Origin: Alcanivorax sp.
GTDB taxonomy: Bacteria > Pseudomonadota > Gammaproteobacteria > Pseudomonadales > Alcanivoracaceae
Length of the DNA: 64,000 bases
Direction: 5' to 3'
Assembly: GCA_022565695.1 (NCBI GenBank)
Contig: JAIUME010000004.1
Coordinates: forward strand, 213,132-277,131
The position numbers and the translations under genes were made by a program. Below, piece by piece: positions 45,923-54,481 of this stretch. The notes beneath the pieces are model-generated. The model made no database searches. It was given only the letters and a program-made list of their open reading frames with translations, and was not told where the DNA came from. Within the stretch, counting starts at the first letter, position 1, and each line of letters opens with the position of its first letter.

Positions 45923-47014
45923 ATGATGGATGTGATCAGGAATTGGTTCCGCGCCTATTTTTCCGATGAAGAGGCGGTGTACCTGTTTTTCCTGCTGGCT
46001 GGCGGGCTCCTGGTGATCCTGTTCTTCGGCGGCATGCTGGCGCCGGTGCTGACGGCGCTGGTACTGGCCTATCTGATGCAGGGGCTGGTCGCGACGCTGA
46101 TGCGCTGGGGCCTGCCGGAAAAAGTGTCGGTGGGGCTGGTGTATCTGTTGTTTGTCGGCCTGCTGGTGGCCACCCTGGTGATACTGCTGCCGGTGGTGTG
46201 GAAGCAGACCGTGAACCTGATTCAGGACCAGCTGCCCCGGATTCTGAACAACAGCGAGCGCTGGTTGCGGGAGTTGCCCGCGGCCTACCCGGAAATGATT
46301 TCCATGCGTCAGGTCGACACCATCGTCGAGCTGGCCCAGCGTGAACTGGCCAATGCCGGGCAGGCGGTGCTGTCCCTGTCGCTGGCCACCATACCCAGTA
46401 TTGTCGATGTGATGATCTTTGTGGTGCTGGTGCCGCTGTTGGTGTTTTTCTTCCTCGTGGACCGCGAGCGGTTGATGAGCTGGAGCGGTTCGATGCTGCC
46501 GGACCGGCGCCGGGTGTTGTCCAATGTCTGGAAAGAGATGGATCAGCAGATCGCCAACTATGTGCGGGGCAAGGCCATTGAAATCCTGATTGTCGGCGCC
46601 ACCAGCTATATAGCGTTCAAGCTGCTCGGGCTTAACTACGCGCTGTTGCTGGCGGTGCTGGTGGGGTTGTCGGTGGTGATTCCCTACATCGGCGCCACGG
46701 TCGTCACCATTCCGGTGGCGGCGGTTGCCTGGGTGCAGTTTGGCTGGGGCGGTGAGTTTGCGCTGGTGATGGCGCTTTACGGTGTGATCCAGTTTCTGGA
46801 TGCCAACGTGCTGGTGCCGTTCCTGTTTTCCGAGGCCGTCAACCTGCATCCGGTGGCTATCATTACGGCAATACTGTTCTTCGGCGGTCTGTGGGGCTTC
46901 TGGGGGGTGTTTTTCGCCATCCCGCTGGCGACCCTGATCAAGGCGGTGCTCTACGCCTGGCCGCGAAATCAGGACTCGCCCATTGTGACGGAAGAGGGGC
47001 AGCCCGAGGTCTGA
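45923..47014 (+). CDS. AI-2E-family (PerM-like) membrane transporter
   Basis: A 363-residue inner-membrane protein with about eight transmembrane helices: FFLLAGGLLVILFFGGMLA, PVLTALVLAYLMQGL, GLVYLLFVGLLVATLVILLPVVW, an internal soluble part (about residues 100-140), then VDVMIFVVLVPLLVFFFLVD, LLLAVLVGLSVVIPYIGATVV and IITAILFFGGLWGFWGVFFAIPL. The layout is AI-2E_transport (PerM). Members export signals or ions; the substrate here is unknown. A hairpin spans its stop codon. Confidence 0.88.
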   Translation: MMDVIRNWFRAYFSDEEAVYLFFLLAGGLLVILFFGGMLAPVLTALVLAYLMQGLVATLMRWGLPEKVSVGLVYLLFVGLLVATLVILLPVVWKQTVNLIQDQLPRILNNSERWLRELPAAYPEMISMRQVDTIVELAQRELANAGQAVLSLSLATIPSIVDVMIFVVLVPLLVFFFLVDRERLMSWSGSMLPDRRRVLSNVWKEMDQQIANYVRGKAIEILIVGATSYIAFKLLGLNYALLLAVLVGLSVVIPYIGATVVTIPVAAVAWVQFGWGGEFALVMALYGVIQFLDANVLVPFLFSEAVNLHPVAIITAILFFGGLWGFWGVFFAIPLATLIKAVLYAWPRNQDSPIVTEEGQPEV

Positions 47015-47023
47015 CTCGGGCTG
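47000..47023. terminator. Hairpin spanning the permease stop codon
   Basis: Perfect 9-base stem CAGCCCGAG/CTCGGGCTG with the TGA in the 6-base loop. It lies between convergent genes; the following T tract is weak. Confidence 0.5.
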
Positions 47024-47035
47024 CGTCCGGTTGAT

Positions 47036-47515
47036 TCAACTGGCTGACAGGGCCTGGACGGCGTCCAGCACGGCTTCGGCGTGGCCCTTGACCTTCACCT
47101 TGCGCCATTCCTGCCGTAGCGTGCCGCTGGCATCAATCAGAAAGGTGCTACGCTCGATCCCTTCAAATTCACGGCCATACATTTTTTTCAGTTTGATCAC
47201 ATCGAAGAGGCGGCACAGGGTTTCGTCTTCATCCGAGATGAGCTCGAACGGGAAGCCCTGCTTGTTCTTGAAGTTCTCATGGCTTTTCATGCCGTCTTTC
47301 GAGATACCGAAAATCTCGCAGTCTGCCTGCTGGAATGCATCGTAGAGGTCGCGGAAATCGCCGCCTTCCGTGGTGCATCCGGGGGTGCTGTCCTTGGGAT
47401 AGAAGTACAGCACGACATGGCGGCCTTTCAGGGCGCTGGACTGGATGGTCTGGCCACCGGTGGCGGGGGCAGAGAATCGGGGAACGGGTTTGTCCAGTTC
47501 GGCGGTCTTGCTCAT
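47036..47515 (-). CDS. bcp: Thioredoxin-dependent peroxiredoxin Bcp
   Basis: A 159-residue AhpC/TSA peroxiredoxin that reduces hydroperoxides. The catalytic site is YPKDSTPGCTTEGGDF: peroxidatic Cys47 is present, but the position of the resolving Cys in E. coli Bcp (five residues later) is Gly52, so it should use a 1-Cys mechanism or an alternative thiol. The length and the start MSKTAELDKPVPRF are typical. It is convergent with the permease gene. Confidence 0.92.
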   Translation of the reverse strand: MSKTAELDKPVPRFSAPATGGQTIQSSALKGRHVVLYFYPKDSTPGCTTEGGDFRDLYDAFQQADCEIFGISKDGMKSHENFKNKQGFPFELISDEDETLCRLFDVIKLKKMYGREFEGIERSTFLIDASGTLRQEWRKVKVKGHAEAVLDAVQALSAS

Positions 47516-47599
47516 GTATCACTCCTTGACGGTTGTCGGATTCGGGTGATGCTCCGGTCGCAGTGTTGATGGCCTGTACTTGATGTTCAGTGGCGTGTT

Positions 47600-48130
47600 T
47601 CAGTGCCGCCGGGGCTGCATGGTGGCGTCCAGATTGCGTTGTTCGCAAAGATCGAGGAACTCATCGCGCAAACGGCTGACGGATTCTTCAGCGGGTACGT
47701 TCAACGTGATGTGAAGACTGAACATCGGGGTGCCGGTATGGGGCGCGGCATAGGTGCCGGTGGTCAGGTCATTGATGTTGATGCCGCGACTGGAGAAGAA
47801 CTGGGCTATCTCATGCACGATGCCGGGATGATCCATCGCCACAACCTCGACCTGGTAGGGCAGGGCGCTGGCCCGCCCGTCGGGGCGTCGGGTGCGGCGC
47901 AGGGTAATGGTCAGGTCCAGTGACTGCTCCAGCTCTGGCGCGGCGGCCTCCAGCTGTGACAGCGTGGCGTCACTGCCGCTGACCAGCATCAGCACGGCAA
48001 ATTCGCCGCCCAGCACGGTCATGCGGGAGTCCAGAATATTGCCCTCGCGCTCCAGTACCGCACCGGTCAGTGCCTTGACAATGCCCGGGCGGTCGGAACC
48101 CAGCGCGGAAATAACGATCAACTGTTCCAT
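47600..48130 (-). CDS. gcvR: Glycine cleavage system transcriptional repressor GcvR-like, two ACT domains
   Basis: A 176-residue protein of two ACT domains: residues 3-75 ([22 protein letters not shown]) and 88-165 ([31 protein letters not shown]). ACT pairs of this type bind amino acids and regulate glycine cleavage. In Pseudomonas this gene lies between bcp and dapA, as here. The ATG at 48130 is preferred by family alignment over a longer frame. It is divergent from dapA across 240 bases. Confidence 0.88.
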   Translation of the reverse strand: MEQLIVISALGSDRPGIVKALTGAVLEREGNILDSRMTVLGGEFAVLMLVSGSDATLSQLEAAAPELEQSLDLTITLRRTRRPDGRASALPYQVEVVAMDHPGIVHEIAQFFSSRGININDLTTGTYAAPHTGTPMFSLHITLNVPAEESVSRLRDEFLDLCEQRNLDATMQPRRH

Positions 48131-48370
48131 AGTGATGTGTCCAGACAGAAGGTGCATGTAAGGGTTCTGATGGTCAGTGTACCCTCGCGACCGCCGGGCC
48201 TGAAGCGGCATGGCACCTGTGCGTGCCCTTGTACGGGCCCCGGTTCGTGGCTGTTGTCGCCGGTCAGGGCGCCAAGTACCATATGGCGCCTCAGGCGGAC
48301 TGGATGCCGCACCAAACTATACAGATTCTGTGACGCAACACCTGTGTGGCGTCTCAAGCCGGAGTAAATC

Positions 48371-49258
48371 GTGGACATTCGCGGCAGCATTGTAGCCCTG
48401 GTCACCCCCATGCATGCCGACGGTTCGGTGGACTGGGAGCGTCTGAAAAAGCTGGTCAACTGGCATGTGGAGCAGGGCTCTCATGCACTGGTTGCCGTGG
48501 GCACCACCGGGGAATCACCGACCATCGGTTTCGAGGAACACGATCTGGTGATCCGTGAGATCGTTGCGGCGGCCGCAGGGCGAATCCCGGTGATTGCCGG
48601 GACCGGCGCCAATTCCACCGACGAGGCCATCCGTCTGACCCGCTATGCCCAGCGCGCCGGTGCTGACGCCTGCCTGCTGGTGACGCCGTACTACAACAAG
48701 CCCACACAGGAAGGCCTTTACCAGCATTATCTGGCGATTGCCCGGGAAGTGGATATTCCGCAGATCCTCTACAACGTGCCCGGCCGTACCGCCTGCGACC
48801 TGCTCCCGGAAACGGTAGAGCGGTTGTGCAAGGTGCCGAATATCGTCGGCATCAAGGAAGCAACGGGCAACCTGGATCGTGCCCGCGAGTTGATGGAGCG
48901 CTGCAGTGCAGACTTCATGCTCTATTCCGGCGATGACGCCACAGCGATCGAATTCATTCTGATGGGCGGTCATGGCAATGTGTCCGTGACGGCCAACGTC
49001 ATGCCTGCGACTATGGCTGCTGCCTGTGATGCGGCCCTGGCCGGCGATGCGGAAACAGCCCGCGCCCTCAATGCGCAAATGGCACCGCTGCATCAGGGCC
49101 TGTTTGTCGAATCCAACCCCATCCCGGTGAAATGGGCACTCCATGAAATGGGGCTCATTGACCGAGGCATTCGCTTGCCGCTGACGACCTTGTCAGGGCC
49201 GGCTCAGGAACGTTTACGGCAGATGCTGCGTGATTGCGGTCTGCTGGAGGTGAAATGA
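48371..49258 (+). CDS. dapA: 4-hydroxy-tetrahydrodipicolinate synthase DapA
   Basis: A 295-residue TIM-barrel aldolase that condenses pyruvate with aspartate semialdehyde in lysine and diaminopimelate synthesis. The Schiff-base Lys is in [10 protein letters not shown]; Tyr and Thr active-site residues are in [16 protein letters not shown] and [10 protein letters not shown]. The start is GTG at 48371 with CGGAG upstream. It overlaps bamC by four bases, starting the dapA-bamC-MBL-purC unit. The upstream gap has a GGCGCCA/TGGCGCC inverted repeat around 48270-48290 and a TATACA near 48320. Confidence 0.97.
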   Translation: MDIRGSIVALVTPMHADGSVDWERLKKLVNWHVEQGSHALVAVGTTGESPTIGFEEHDLVIREIVAAAAGRIPVIAGTGANSTDEAIRLTRYAQRAGADACLLVTPYYNKPTQEGLYQHYLAIAREVDIPQILYNVPGRTACDLLPETVERLCKVPNIVGIKEATGNLDRARELMERCSADFMLYSGDDATAIEFILMGGHGNVSVTANVMPATMAAACDAALAGDAETARALNAQMAPLHQGLFVESNPIPVKWALHEMGLIDRGIRLPLTTLSGPAQERLRQMLRDCGLLEVK

Positions 49259-49863
49259 GAACTCTCTCTGTCGCGACACTGGCGACCGTCATGTCGGTAG
49301 TGATGTTCAGCGGTTGCAGCTGGATCCCGGACCGCACGCTGGTGTACCAGGAAGCCGAGACCTCGCCGCGCATGGAAGTGCCTGAGGGCATGTTCTTTTC
49401 CGGCTTTCAGGATGGTTTCCCGATCCCGGACGTAGACCAGCGTGTCACACCCTCGAGTGAGCGCTTCCGGCCACCGACGCCGCCGCAACTGGCGATTCTC
49501 GGGCGGGAAGACGATGCCGAGGCAGCGGCCTCCGTGGATCCCGGGCGTCTGAGCGCCATCATGGGCCGGGACGGCAATGGCTACCCGATCATCATGCTCA
49601 ACACCCAGTTCGTCTGGGCGTGGGAGTACGTGGGCCAGGCGCTGGGGCGCACCGACCTGACCATCGAAGACCGTAACCGGGAATCAGGGATCTACTATAT
49701 CCGTGTGCCGAGTAGCTATGGTCTGTCCGAACGGCAGGCGCAGCTCAAGCTCAGCCATACGGTGAATGGCATTCAGGTGGCCGTGCTGGATCGCCGTGGC
49801 ACGGCGCTGGTCGCGCAGACGCCCGGACAAGCGATTCTCGAGCGCCTGAATAATGAGCTTTGA
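49255..49863 (+). CDS. bamC: Outer-membrane assembly lipoprotein BamC, short form
   Basis: A 202-residue lipoprotein of the BAM complex. The signal peptide ends in a lipobox (VMFSGC), followed by an extended unstructured region with [22 protein letters not shown], which in E. coli wraps BamD, and one helix-grip domain (about residues 95-200). E. coli BamC has about 344 residues and two helix-grip domains; here the second is missing. It overlaps the dapA stop (ATGA), so the order dapA-bamC agrees with other gammaproteobacteria. Confidence 0.88.
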   Translation: MRTLSVATLATVMSVVMFSGCSWIPDRTLVYQEAETSPRMEVPEGMFFSGFQDGFPIPDVDQRVTPSSERFRPPTPPQLAILGREDDAEAAASVDPGRLSAIMGRDGNGYPIIMLNTQFVWAWEYVGQALGRTDLTIEDRNRESGIYYIRVPSSYGLSERQAQLKLSHTVNGIQVAVLDRRGTALVAQTPGQAILERLNNEL

Positions 49864-49887
49864 GCGGTACCCGGCAGGCAGGGTGAC

Positions 49888-50664
49888 GTGAAGATTGCAT
49901 CGCTCGGCAGTGGCAGCAAAGGCAACGCCACACTGGTGCAGAGCGGTGACACACTGGTGATGGTGGATTGCGGGTTCTCCCTGCGGGAGACCCTGGCACG
50001 GCTGGCGCGCCTGGGCACCGATCCGGCCCAGATCGGGGCGGTGCTGGTCACCCATGAACATGGTGATCATGTGAACGGTGTCCTGCCGCTGGCGCGGCGT
50101 CTCGGCATACCGGTCTACCTGAGTCACGGCACCGGCCGGGTGCTCGCCGAGCGTGACCGCTTCGACACCCGCGGCGTGGTGCTGCATGAAGTGAGGCCGG
50201 GCCGAACACTGTCTATCGGGGCCTTGACCGTCACACCGGTGCCGGTCCCCCACGATGCCCGGGAACCCTGCCAGTACGTCTTCGATGACCAACGGCGCAA
50301 GGCGGGTGTCCTGACAGATCTTGGTATGATTACCTCCCACGTGGTCGATGCTTACCAGGCGTGCGATGCACTGGTGCTGGAGTGCAACCACGACCGGGAC
50401 ATGCTGGCCATGGGGCATTACCCGATGTCGCTGAAACGACGAGTAGGCGGGCAGTGGGGACATCTGAACAACCGCCAGGCCGGCGAGTTGGTGGCCGAAA
50501 TGGACCAGCCACGGCTGCAACATCTGGTGTTGTCGCATCTGAGCGCGGACAACAACACGCCGGAACATGCGCTGGCCGCCATGGCAGAGGCAGGGTTTGA
50601 TGACAGGCAGCGGTTACGGGTGGCAAGTCAGGGTGACGGTTTCCCCTGGTTGACAGTGGAATGA
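49888..50664 (+). CDS. MBL-fold metallo-hydrolase (YycJ/WalJ-like)
   Basis: A 258-residue metallo-beta-lactamase-fold protein. The metal motif VLVTHEHGDHVNGVLPLARRLG (HxHxDH) is clear, preceded by IASLGSGSKGNATLVQSGDTLVMVDCGFS; another ligand Asp lies in GVLTDLGMITSHV. YycJ-type members are DNA exonucleases or hydrolases of unclear role. It starts with GTG at 49888, 24 bases after bamC, and precedes purC by 32 bases, an arrangement found in Pseudomonas. Confidence 0.88.
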   Translation: MKIASLGSGSKGNATLVQSGDTLVMVDCGFSLRETLARLARLGTDPAQIGAVLVTHEHGDHVNGVLPLARRLGIPVYLSHGTGRVLAERDRFDTRGVVLHEVRPGRTLSIGALTVTPVPVPHDAREPCQYVFDDQRRKAGVLTDLGMITSHVVDAYQACDALVLECNHDRDMLAMGHYPMSLKRRVGGQWGHLNNRQAGELVAEMDQPRLQHLVLSHLSADNNTPEHALAAMAEAGFDDRQRLRVASQGDGFPWLTVE

Positions 50665-50696
50665 GCAGAGCACAACTGATACGGGGCTGAGGCAAC

Positions 50697-51413
50697 ATGG
50701 AAAAACGTAAAGAGCTGTACTCCGGCAAGGCCAAATCGGTGTTCACCACCGATGATGAGAACCTCATGGTGCTGAGCTTCCGTGACGACACCTCCGCCTT
50801 CGACGGCAAGAGAATAGAGCAACTGGCGCGCAAGGGCGCGGTGAACAACCAGTTCAATGCCTTCATCATGGAAAAGCTGGCGGCCGCCGATATCCCCACG
50901 CATTTCGTGCGCAGGCTGTCGCCGAACGAGTCGCTGGTGAAGCGCCTGAGCATGATTCCGGTGGAGTGTGTGGTGCGCAATATCGCCGCAGGCAGCCTGT
51001 GTCGCCGGCTTGGCGTGGAAGAGGGTCTGGCGCTGAACCCGCCGACCTTCGAGATGTTTCTGAAGAATGATGCCCTCGGCGACCCGATGATCAACGAATA
51101 CCACGTGCGCAGCTTCGGCTGGGCCGAGCCGGGCCAGATCGAACAGATGAAAGTGCTGACCTTCAAGGTCAACGAGATCCTCAAGCAGCTGTTTCTGGAT
51201 GGCGGCATGCTGCTGGTGGATTACAAGCTGGAATTCGGCGTGGCGGATGGCGACATACTGCTGGGCGACGAGTTCAGCCCCGACGGTTGCCGCCTGTGGG
51301 ATGCCGAGACCCGTGAGAAGCTGGACAAAGACCGCTTCCGTCAGGGGCTGGGCGGTGTGGTGGAAGCCTATGAGGAAGTGGGCCGCCGCCTGGGCATGAC
51401 CTTCGAGTACTGA
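50697..51413 (+). CDS. purC: SAICAR synthetase PurC
   Basis: A 238-residue enzyme of purine synthesis that ligates aspartate to CAIR. It begins [37 protein letters not shown] and has [23 protein letters not shown] and [20 protein letters not shown]. Length matches the bacterial family (E. coli 237). It is the last gene of the dapA-led group; a 101-base gap with an inverted repeat follows. Confidence 0.97.
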   Translation: MEKRKELYSGKAKSVFTTDDENLMVLSFRDDTSAFDGKRIEQLARKGAVNNQFNAFIMEKLAAADIPTHFVRRLSPNESLVKRLSMIPVECVVRNIAAGSLCRRLGVEEGLALNPPTFEMFLKNDALGDPMINEYHVRSFGWAEPGQIEQMKVLTFKVNEILKQLFLDGGMLLVDYKLEFGVADGDILLGDEFSPDGCRLWDAETREKLDKDRFRQGLGGVVEAYEEVGRRLGMTFEY

Positions 51414-51435
51414 CCCGAGTACTGTGAGCTCTCCC

Positions 51436-51474
51436 CACTATTCTGCGCTGACTTGCATTGCGTGCTGAATAGTG
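51436..51474. promoter_or_regulatory. Inverted repeat before the SerA-like gene
   Basis: CACTATTCTGC and GCTGAATAGTG (10 of 11 positions complementary), 17-base spacer, about 40 bases before the start at 51515. Possible operator or hairpin; unassigned. Confidence 0.4.
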
Positions 51475-51514
51475 ACAAAACAGTCAACCACCATGACTGG
51501 GCAGGGAGAGCCAG

Positions 51515-52693
51515 ATGTTCCACATTCAGACCCTGAACCAGATCGCTGTCTGCGGTCTGGAGCGTTTTTCCCGCGAGCATTATGAAGTTGCCAGTGAATT
51601 CAGGCAGCCTGATGCGGTGCTGTTGCGCAGTCATGTGCTGGGTGCCGACGCCATCACCGCGGACCTCAAGGCGGTCGCCCGGGCCGGTGCCGGGGTCAAC
51701 AACATCGACGTTCCCGCCTTTACGCAAGCCGGTATTCCGGTTTTCAACACGCCCGGTGCCAATGCCAATGCGGTCAAGGAGCTGGTGCTTGCCGCATTGC
51801 TGCTGGGCTCCCGTGGCGTGATGGAGGGCATTACCTGGGTGCGCGGGCTGGCCGAGCCGGACTCTGCGGCCTTTCACACCATTGTCGAGGCGGGCAAGAA
51901 GCAGTTTCGGGGTCAGGAACTGGCCGGGCGCACACTGGGCGTGGTCGGTCTCGGCGCCATCGGTTCACGGGTTGCCGAGATGGCCCTGGCCCTGGGTATG
52001 CGGGTGGTGGGTTATGACCCGGCGTTATCCGTGGAAGCGGCCTGGCGCCTGCCGAACCGCGTTGGCCGCATGGATAGCCTGGCTGCGCTGATGGCGCGCT
52101 CCGATTACATCACCCTGCACCTGCCGCTGTTGCCAGCGACCCGGCATCTGATCGGGGCAGAGGCACTCAGCGTGCTGCGCCCGGGCGCCTGCCTGCTGAA
52201 TTTCGCCCGCGACGGCATCGTCGATGACGCCGCAGCGGTGGATGCCCTCAAGGCCGGCCGGCTGCGCACCTACCTGACGGATTTCCCCGGCCCGCACCTG
52301 CAGGGTGTGCCCGGCGTGATTGCCATGCCCCATCTGGGCGCCAGCACCGGGGAGTCTGAAGAGAACTGCGCCCGCATGGCGGCTGATCAGCTGATCGACT
52401 TCCTGGAGCATGGCAATATCGTCAACGCGGTAAACTTTCCGACGCTGGTGCTGGAGCGTAATGGCCCGCACCGGCTGGCCATCAGCAATCGCAACGTGCC
52501 GAAAATGCTGGGGCAAGTGCTGTCCGTGCTCGCTGATGCCGAATTGAATGTGGTGGATATGCTCAACAAGAGCCGGGATGACATTGCCTATAATCTGCTG
52601 GATCTGGAGACCGCCCCATCAACCGCAGTGCTTGATGCCATTGCGGCAGTTGAGGGTGTCATCAATGTGCGCCTGCTCCCCGCCGGTCCATAG
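51515..52693 (+). CDS. D-3-phosphoglycerate dehydrogenase-like protein with ACT domain
   Basis: A 392-residue 2-hydroxyacid dehydrogenase. NAD-binding motif LGVVGLGAIGSRVAEMALALGMRVVGYDP; catalytic Arg region LNFARDGIVDD; His in VIAMPHLGASTGESEENCA. A C-terminal ACT domain (about residues 320-390, NVPKMLGQVLSVLADAELNVVDM) binds a ligand such as serine. The start lacks the first half of the usual substrate domain pattern VLL, so it is a short form like some SerA paralogues. It should act in serine synthesis. Confidence 0.88.
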   Translation: MFHIQTLNQIAVCGLERFSREHYEVASEFRQPDAVLLRSHVLGADAITADLKAVARAGAGVNNIDVPAFTQAGIPVFNTPGANANAVKELVLAALLLGSRGVMEGITWVRGLAEPDSAAFHTIVEAGKKQFRGQELAGRTLGVVGLGAIGSRVAEMALALGMRVVGYDPALSVEAAWRLPNRVGRMDSLAALMARSDYITLHLPLLPATRHLIGAEALSVLRPGACLLNFARDGIVDDAAAVDALKAGRLRTYLTDFPGPHLQGVPGVIAMPHLGASTGESEENCARMAADQLIDFLEHGNIVNAVNFPTLVLERNGPHRLAISNRNVPKMLGQVLSVLADAELNVVDMLNKSRDDIAYNLLDLETAPSTAVLDAIAAVEGVINVRLLPAGP

Positions 52694-52753
52694 AAGCTTG
52701 TCTTCCTGAGGACGGTTGCTCACAATACGGAGCAAACAACAATAACAACAAGC

Positions 52754-53296
52754 ATGAGGTTTTCCTCCGTGATCCCTATACGTACTTTCCTGTTCGCCCT
52801 GTTGCTGGCGCCGGGTGCTCTGCTGGCGCCCGGGCAAGCCCGTGCCGAATTGCTGGTGGGCGCCGGATTTCTCAATGGCGTGGTTGGCCCCAATGTTGAA
52901 TGGGCCTGGCGTCGCACCACCGCCTGGGTCTTGCCCGGTGCCCATATTGGCAGCCAGGGGTTCCAGGATGACGATCTGCGCTGGGTTATTGGCATGCGCC
53001 GGCGTCTGGATGGCGGCACAACCGTGACCAACGGCTTTTTCGGTGGTCTGCTGGCGGGAGATCTGGGGGGCGAGAAGAGCTATGAACGGCTCGGTCTCGG
53101 GGCAGAGCTGGGCCATCAGTGGGTTGGTAATCACCTCCGGCTGACCGTGAGTGGCGGACTGGGCGTGCTGCAGCCCCTGAACTGCTCGGATTACCGCAGT
53201 AGCAGCCAGTGTGAGACATCTGCCGCCCGTGAACGCCACAAGCTGGATGCAGAGCCTCAGCTCACACTGGGCGTCACGCTGGCCTTGCGTCGTTAG
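52754..53296 (+). CDS. Small secreted, probable outer-membrane barrel protein
   Basis: A 180-residue protein with a long signal peptide (residues 1-35, TFLFALLLAPGALLAPGQARA) and beta-strand-like alternation after it (LLVGAGFLNGVVGPNVEWAW ... YERLGLGAELGHQWVGNHLRLTVSGGLG ... PQLTLGVTLALRR). Two cysteines (NCSDY and QCETS) could form a disulfide in a loop. No family is recognised. It stands alone downstream of the SerA-like gene. Confidence 0.6.
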   Translation: MRFSSVIPIRTFLFALLLAPGALLAPGQARAELLVGAGFLNGVVGPNVEWAWRRTTAWVLPGAHIGSQGFQDDDLRWVIGMRRRLDGGTTVTNGFFGGLLAGDLGGEKSYERLGLGAELGHQWVGNHLRLTVSGGLGVLQPLNCSDYRSSSQCETSAARERHKLDAEPQLTLGVTLALRR

Positions 53297-53535
53297 CAGG
53301 CTTCTGCGGCGCACCTTTCAGGCGCATCCGACAGCGTTGGGCCCGAAGTTTTGCACAGCATCTGAGCATATTTCATGAATGTGTCAACTTGCTTCTGTAA
53401 CTCCTTGATTTTCTCGACCAAACCCCTAACTCATTGAAAAAATTGCTATTTATTGGTTGGGTACTTTTTCATCATTTAGCGGGGAGAGCCCCGATAACGG
53501 GCCTGGCGCGGGTTGCTCACACTATTACGCACATA

Positions 53536-53560
53536 GTTATCCACAGATTCTGTGGGTAAC
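53536..53560. promoter_or_regulatory. Opposed DnaA-box-like palindrome
   Basis: GTTATCCACAGA and TCTGTGGGTAAC face each other around one central T; TTATCCACA (53537-53545) is a perfect DnaA-box consensus and the other strand has TTACCCACA, one mismatch. It is followed by TTTTGT, so a terminator reading is also possible. Confidence 0.5.
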
Positions 53561-53740
53561 TTTTGTCTCCCCCTCCCTGCCTGTTCGGCCCGGCTCTTGC
53601 AGTGGCTTTTGTCATGGCTCTTTCTGTTGCTTTTTTGCCAGTGGGCGGCCCGATCACGCAACATTGTTGCCACTGTTCCCTGTCAGGGTTTGTAGTATAG
53701 TCGGACAGAATTTGCGCCAGAACACGGGCAAAACACAGAA

Positions 53741-53751
53741 TTGTTGAACAA
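53741..53751. promoter_or_regulatory. FadR-subfamily GntR operator match
   Basis: TTGTTGAACAA is a perfect palindrome that fits the TNGTNNNACNA consensus and ends 8 bases before the start of the GntR gene, consistent with autoregulation. Confidence 0.55.
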
Positions 53752-53759
53752 AAGAAGGG

Positions 53760-54461
53760 ATGCCGGTGAGTTTCAAAGCCAATGACAGCTTGTCGGAACA
53801 GATCGCCCAGCATCTGGGGCGGCAGATCATACGCGGGGAGATGCTCCCCGGAGACAGAATCCAGGAGCTGCGTATCGCCGCAGAGCTGGAAGTCAGCCGT
53901 GGCTCCGTCCGTGAAGCGCTGCTGATCCTGCAACGCCGCCATCTTATCGATATCCTGCCGCGCCGTGGCGCGGTGGTGAAAGATCTCTCTGAAGCTCACG
54001 TGCGCAGCCTCTACGAGGTGATGCAGGTCCTGCTGGGGCTGGTCATCCGCAAGGCGATCAAGGTCATGAAGGAAGATGACCTGGATCCGTTCATCGAGTT
54101 GATTCATCTGTTGCAAGAGCAGGTGGAAGAACGCGAGACAGATCAGTTCTTCGACAGCAGCTTCCGCTTTTTCGAGCTCGCCTATCCGTTTGCACGCAAC
54201 GATTTTGTGCAGGACATCCTGGATAACCTGCAACCGGCGATCCAGCGTGCGTTCTACATGGCGCTGCACATTGATCAGGACGAGATGAAGGAGTGCCTGG
54301 CGTTCTTCAAGGCGATCATCGAAACCATCTTCCGCCGGGATGTGCGCTCGGCGCTGGAGATCATCCGGGAATTTGCCGAGCACCAGTCCTCACTGGTGCA
54401 GGAGTCCATTGTGCGGGCGCGTCAGATCGAGGCCGCCTGGGGCAACCGGCGCAAGAAGTAG
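53760..54461 (+). CDS. GntR-family regulator, FadR subfamily
   Basis: A 233-residue regulator. The N-terminal winged helix (LSEQIAQHLGRQIIRGEMLPGDRIQELRIAAELEVSRGSVREALLILQRR) is of GntR type, followed by an all-helical FCD domain (about residues 85-225). The metal-binding His residues of most FCD domains are replaced (FDSSFRFFELA; FFKAIIETIFRRDV), suggesting a metal-free ligand pocket as in fatty-acyl-binding FadR. Beside smc, this corresponds to the position of PA1526 in P. aeruginosa, next to alkB2 there; no alkB gene is in this window. It is convergent with cysZ. Confidence 0.85.
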   Translation: MPVSFKANDSLSEQIAQHLGRQIIRGEMLPGDRIQELRIAAELEVSRGSVREALLILQRRHLIDILPRRGAVVKDLSEAHVRSLYEVMQVLLGLVIRKAIKVMKEDDLDPFIELIHLLQEQVEERETDQFFDSSFRFFELAYPFARNDFVQDILDNLQPAIQRAFYMALHIDQDEMKECLAFFKAIIETIFRRDVRSALEIIREFAEHQSSLVQESIVRARQIEAAWGNRRKK

Positions 54462-54481
54462 GGCATATGTCATGACGGTGT

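Larger units (their letters stand above)
53297..53759. other. 463-base gap with a DnaA-box palindrome and AT-rich stretch
   Basis: No gene seen. An AT-rich part (53400-53480) is followed by a 25-base near-palindrome at 53536-53560 built from two opposed DnaA-box-like nonamers. Next come a C/T-rich stretch, a TATAGT -10 candidate (53696-53701) and the GntR operator at 53741-53751. Confidence 0.6.

Noticed and set aside
53400..53560. Replication origin (oriC) in the gap before the GntR gene
   Set aside because: Only two DnaA-like boxes, no dnaA, dnaN or gidA nearby and no box cluster; reported only as a DnaA-box palindrome.
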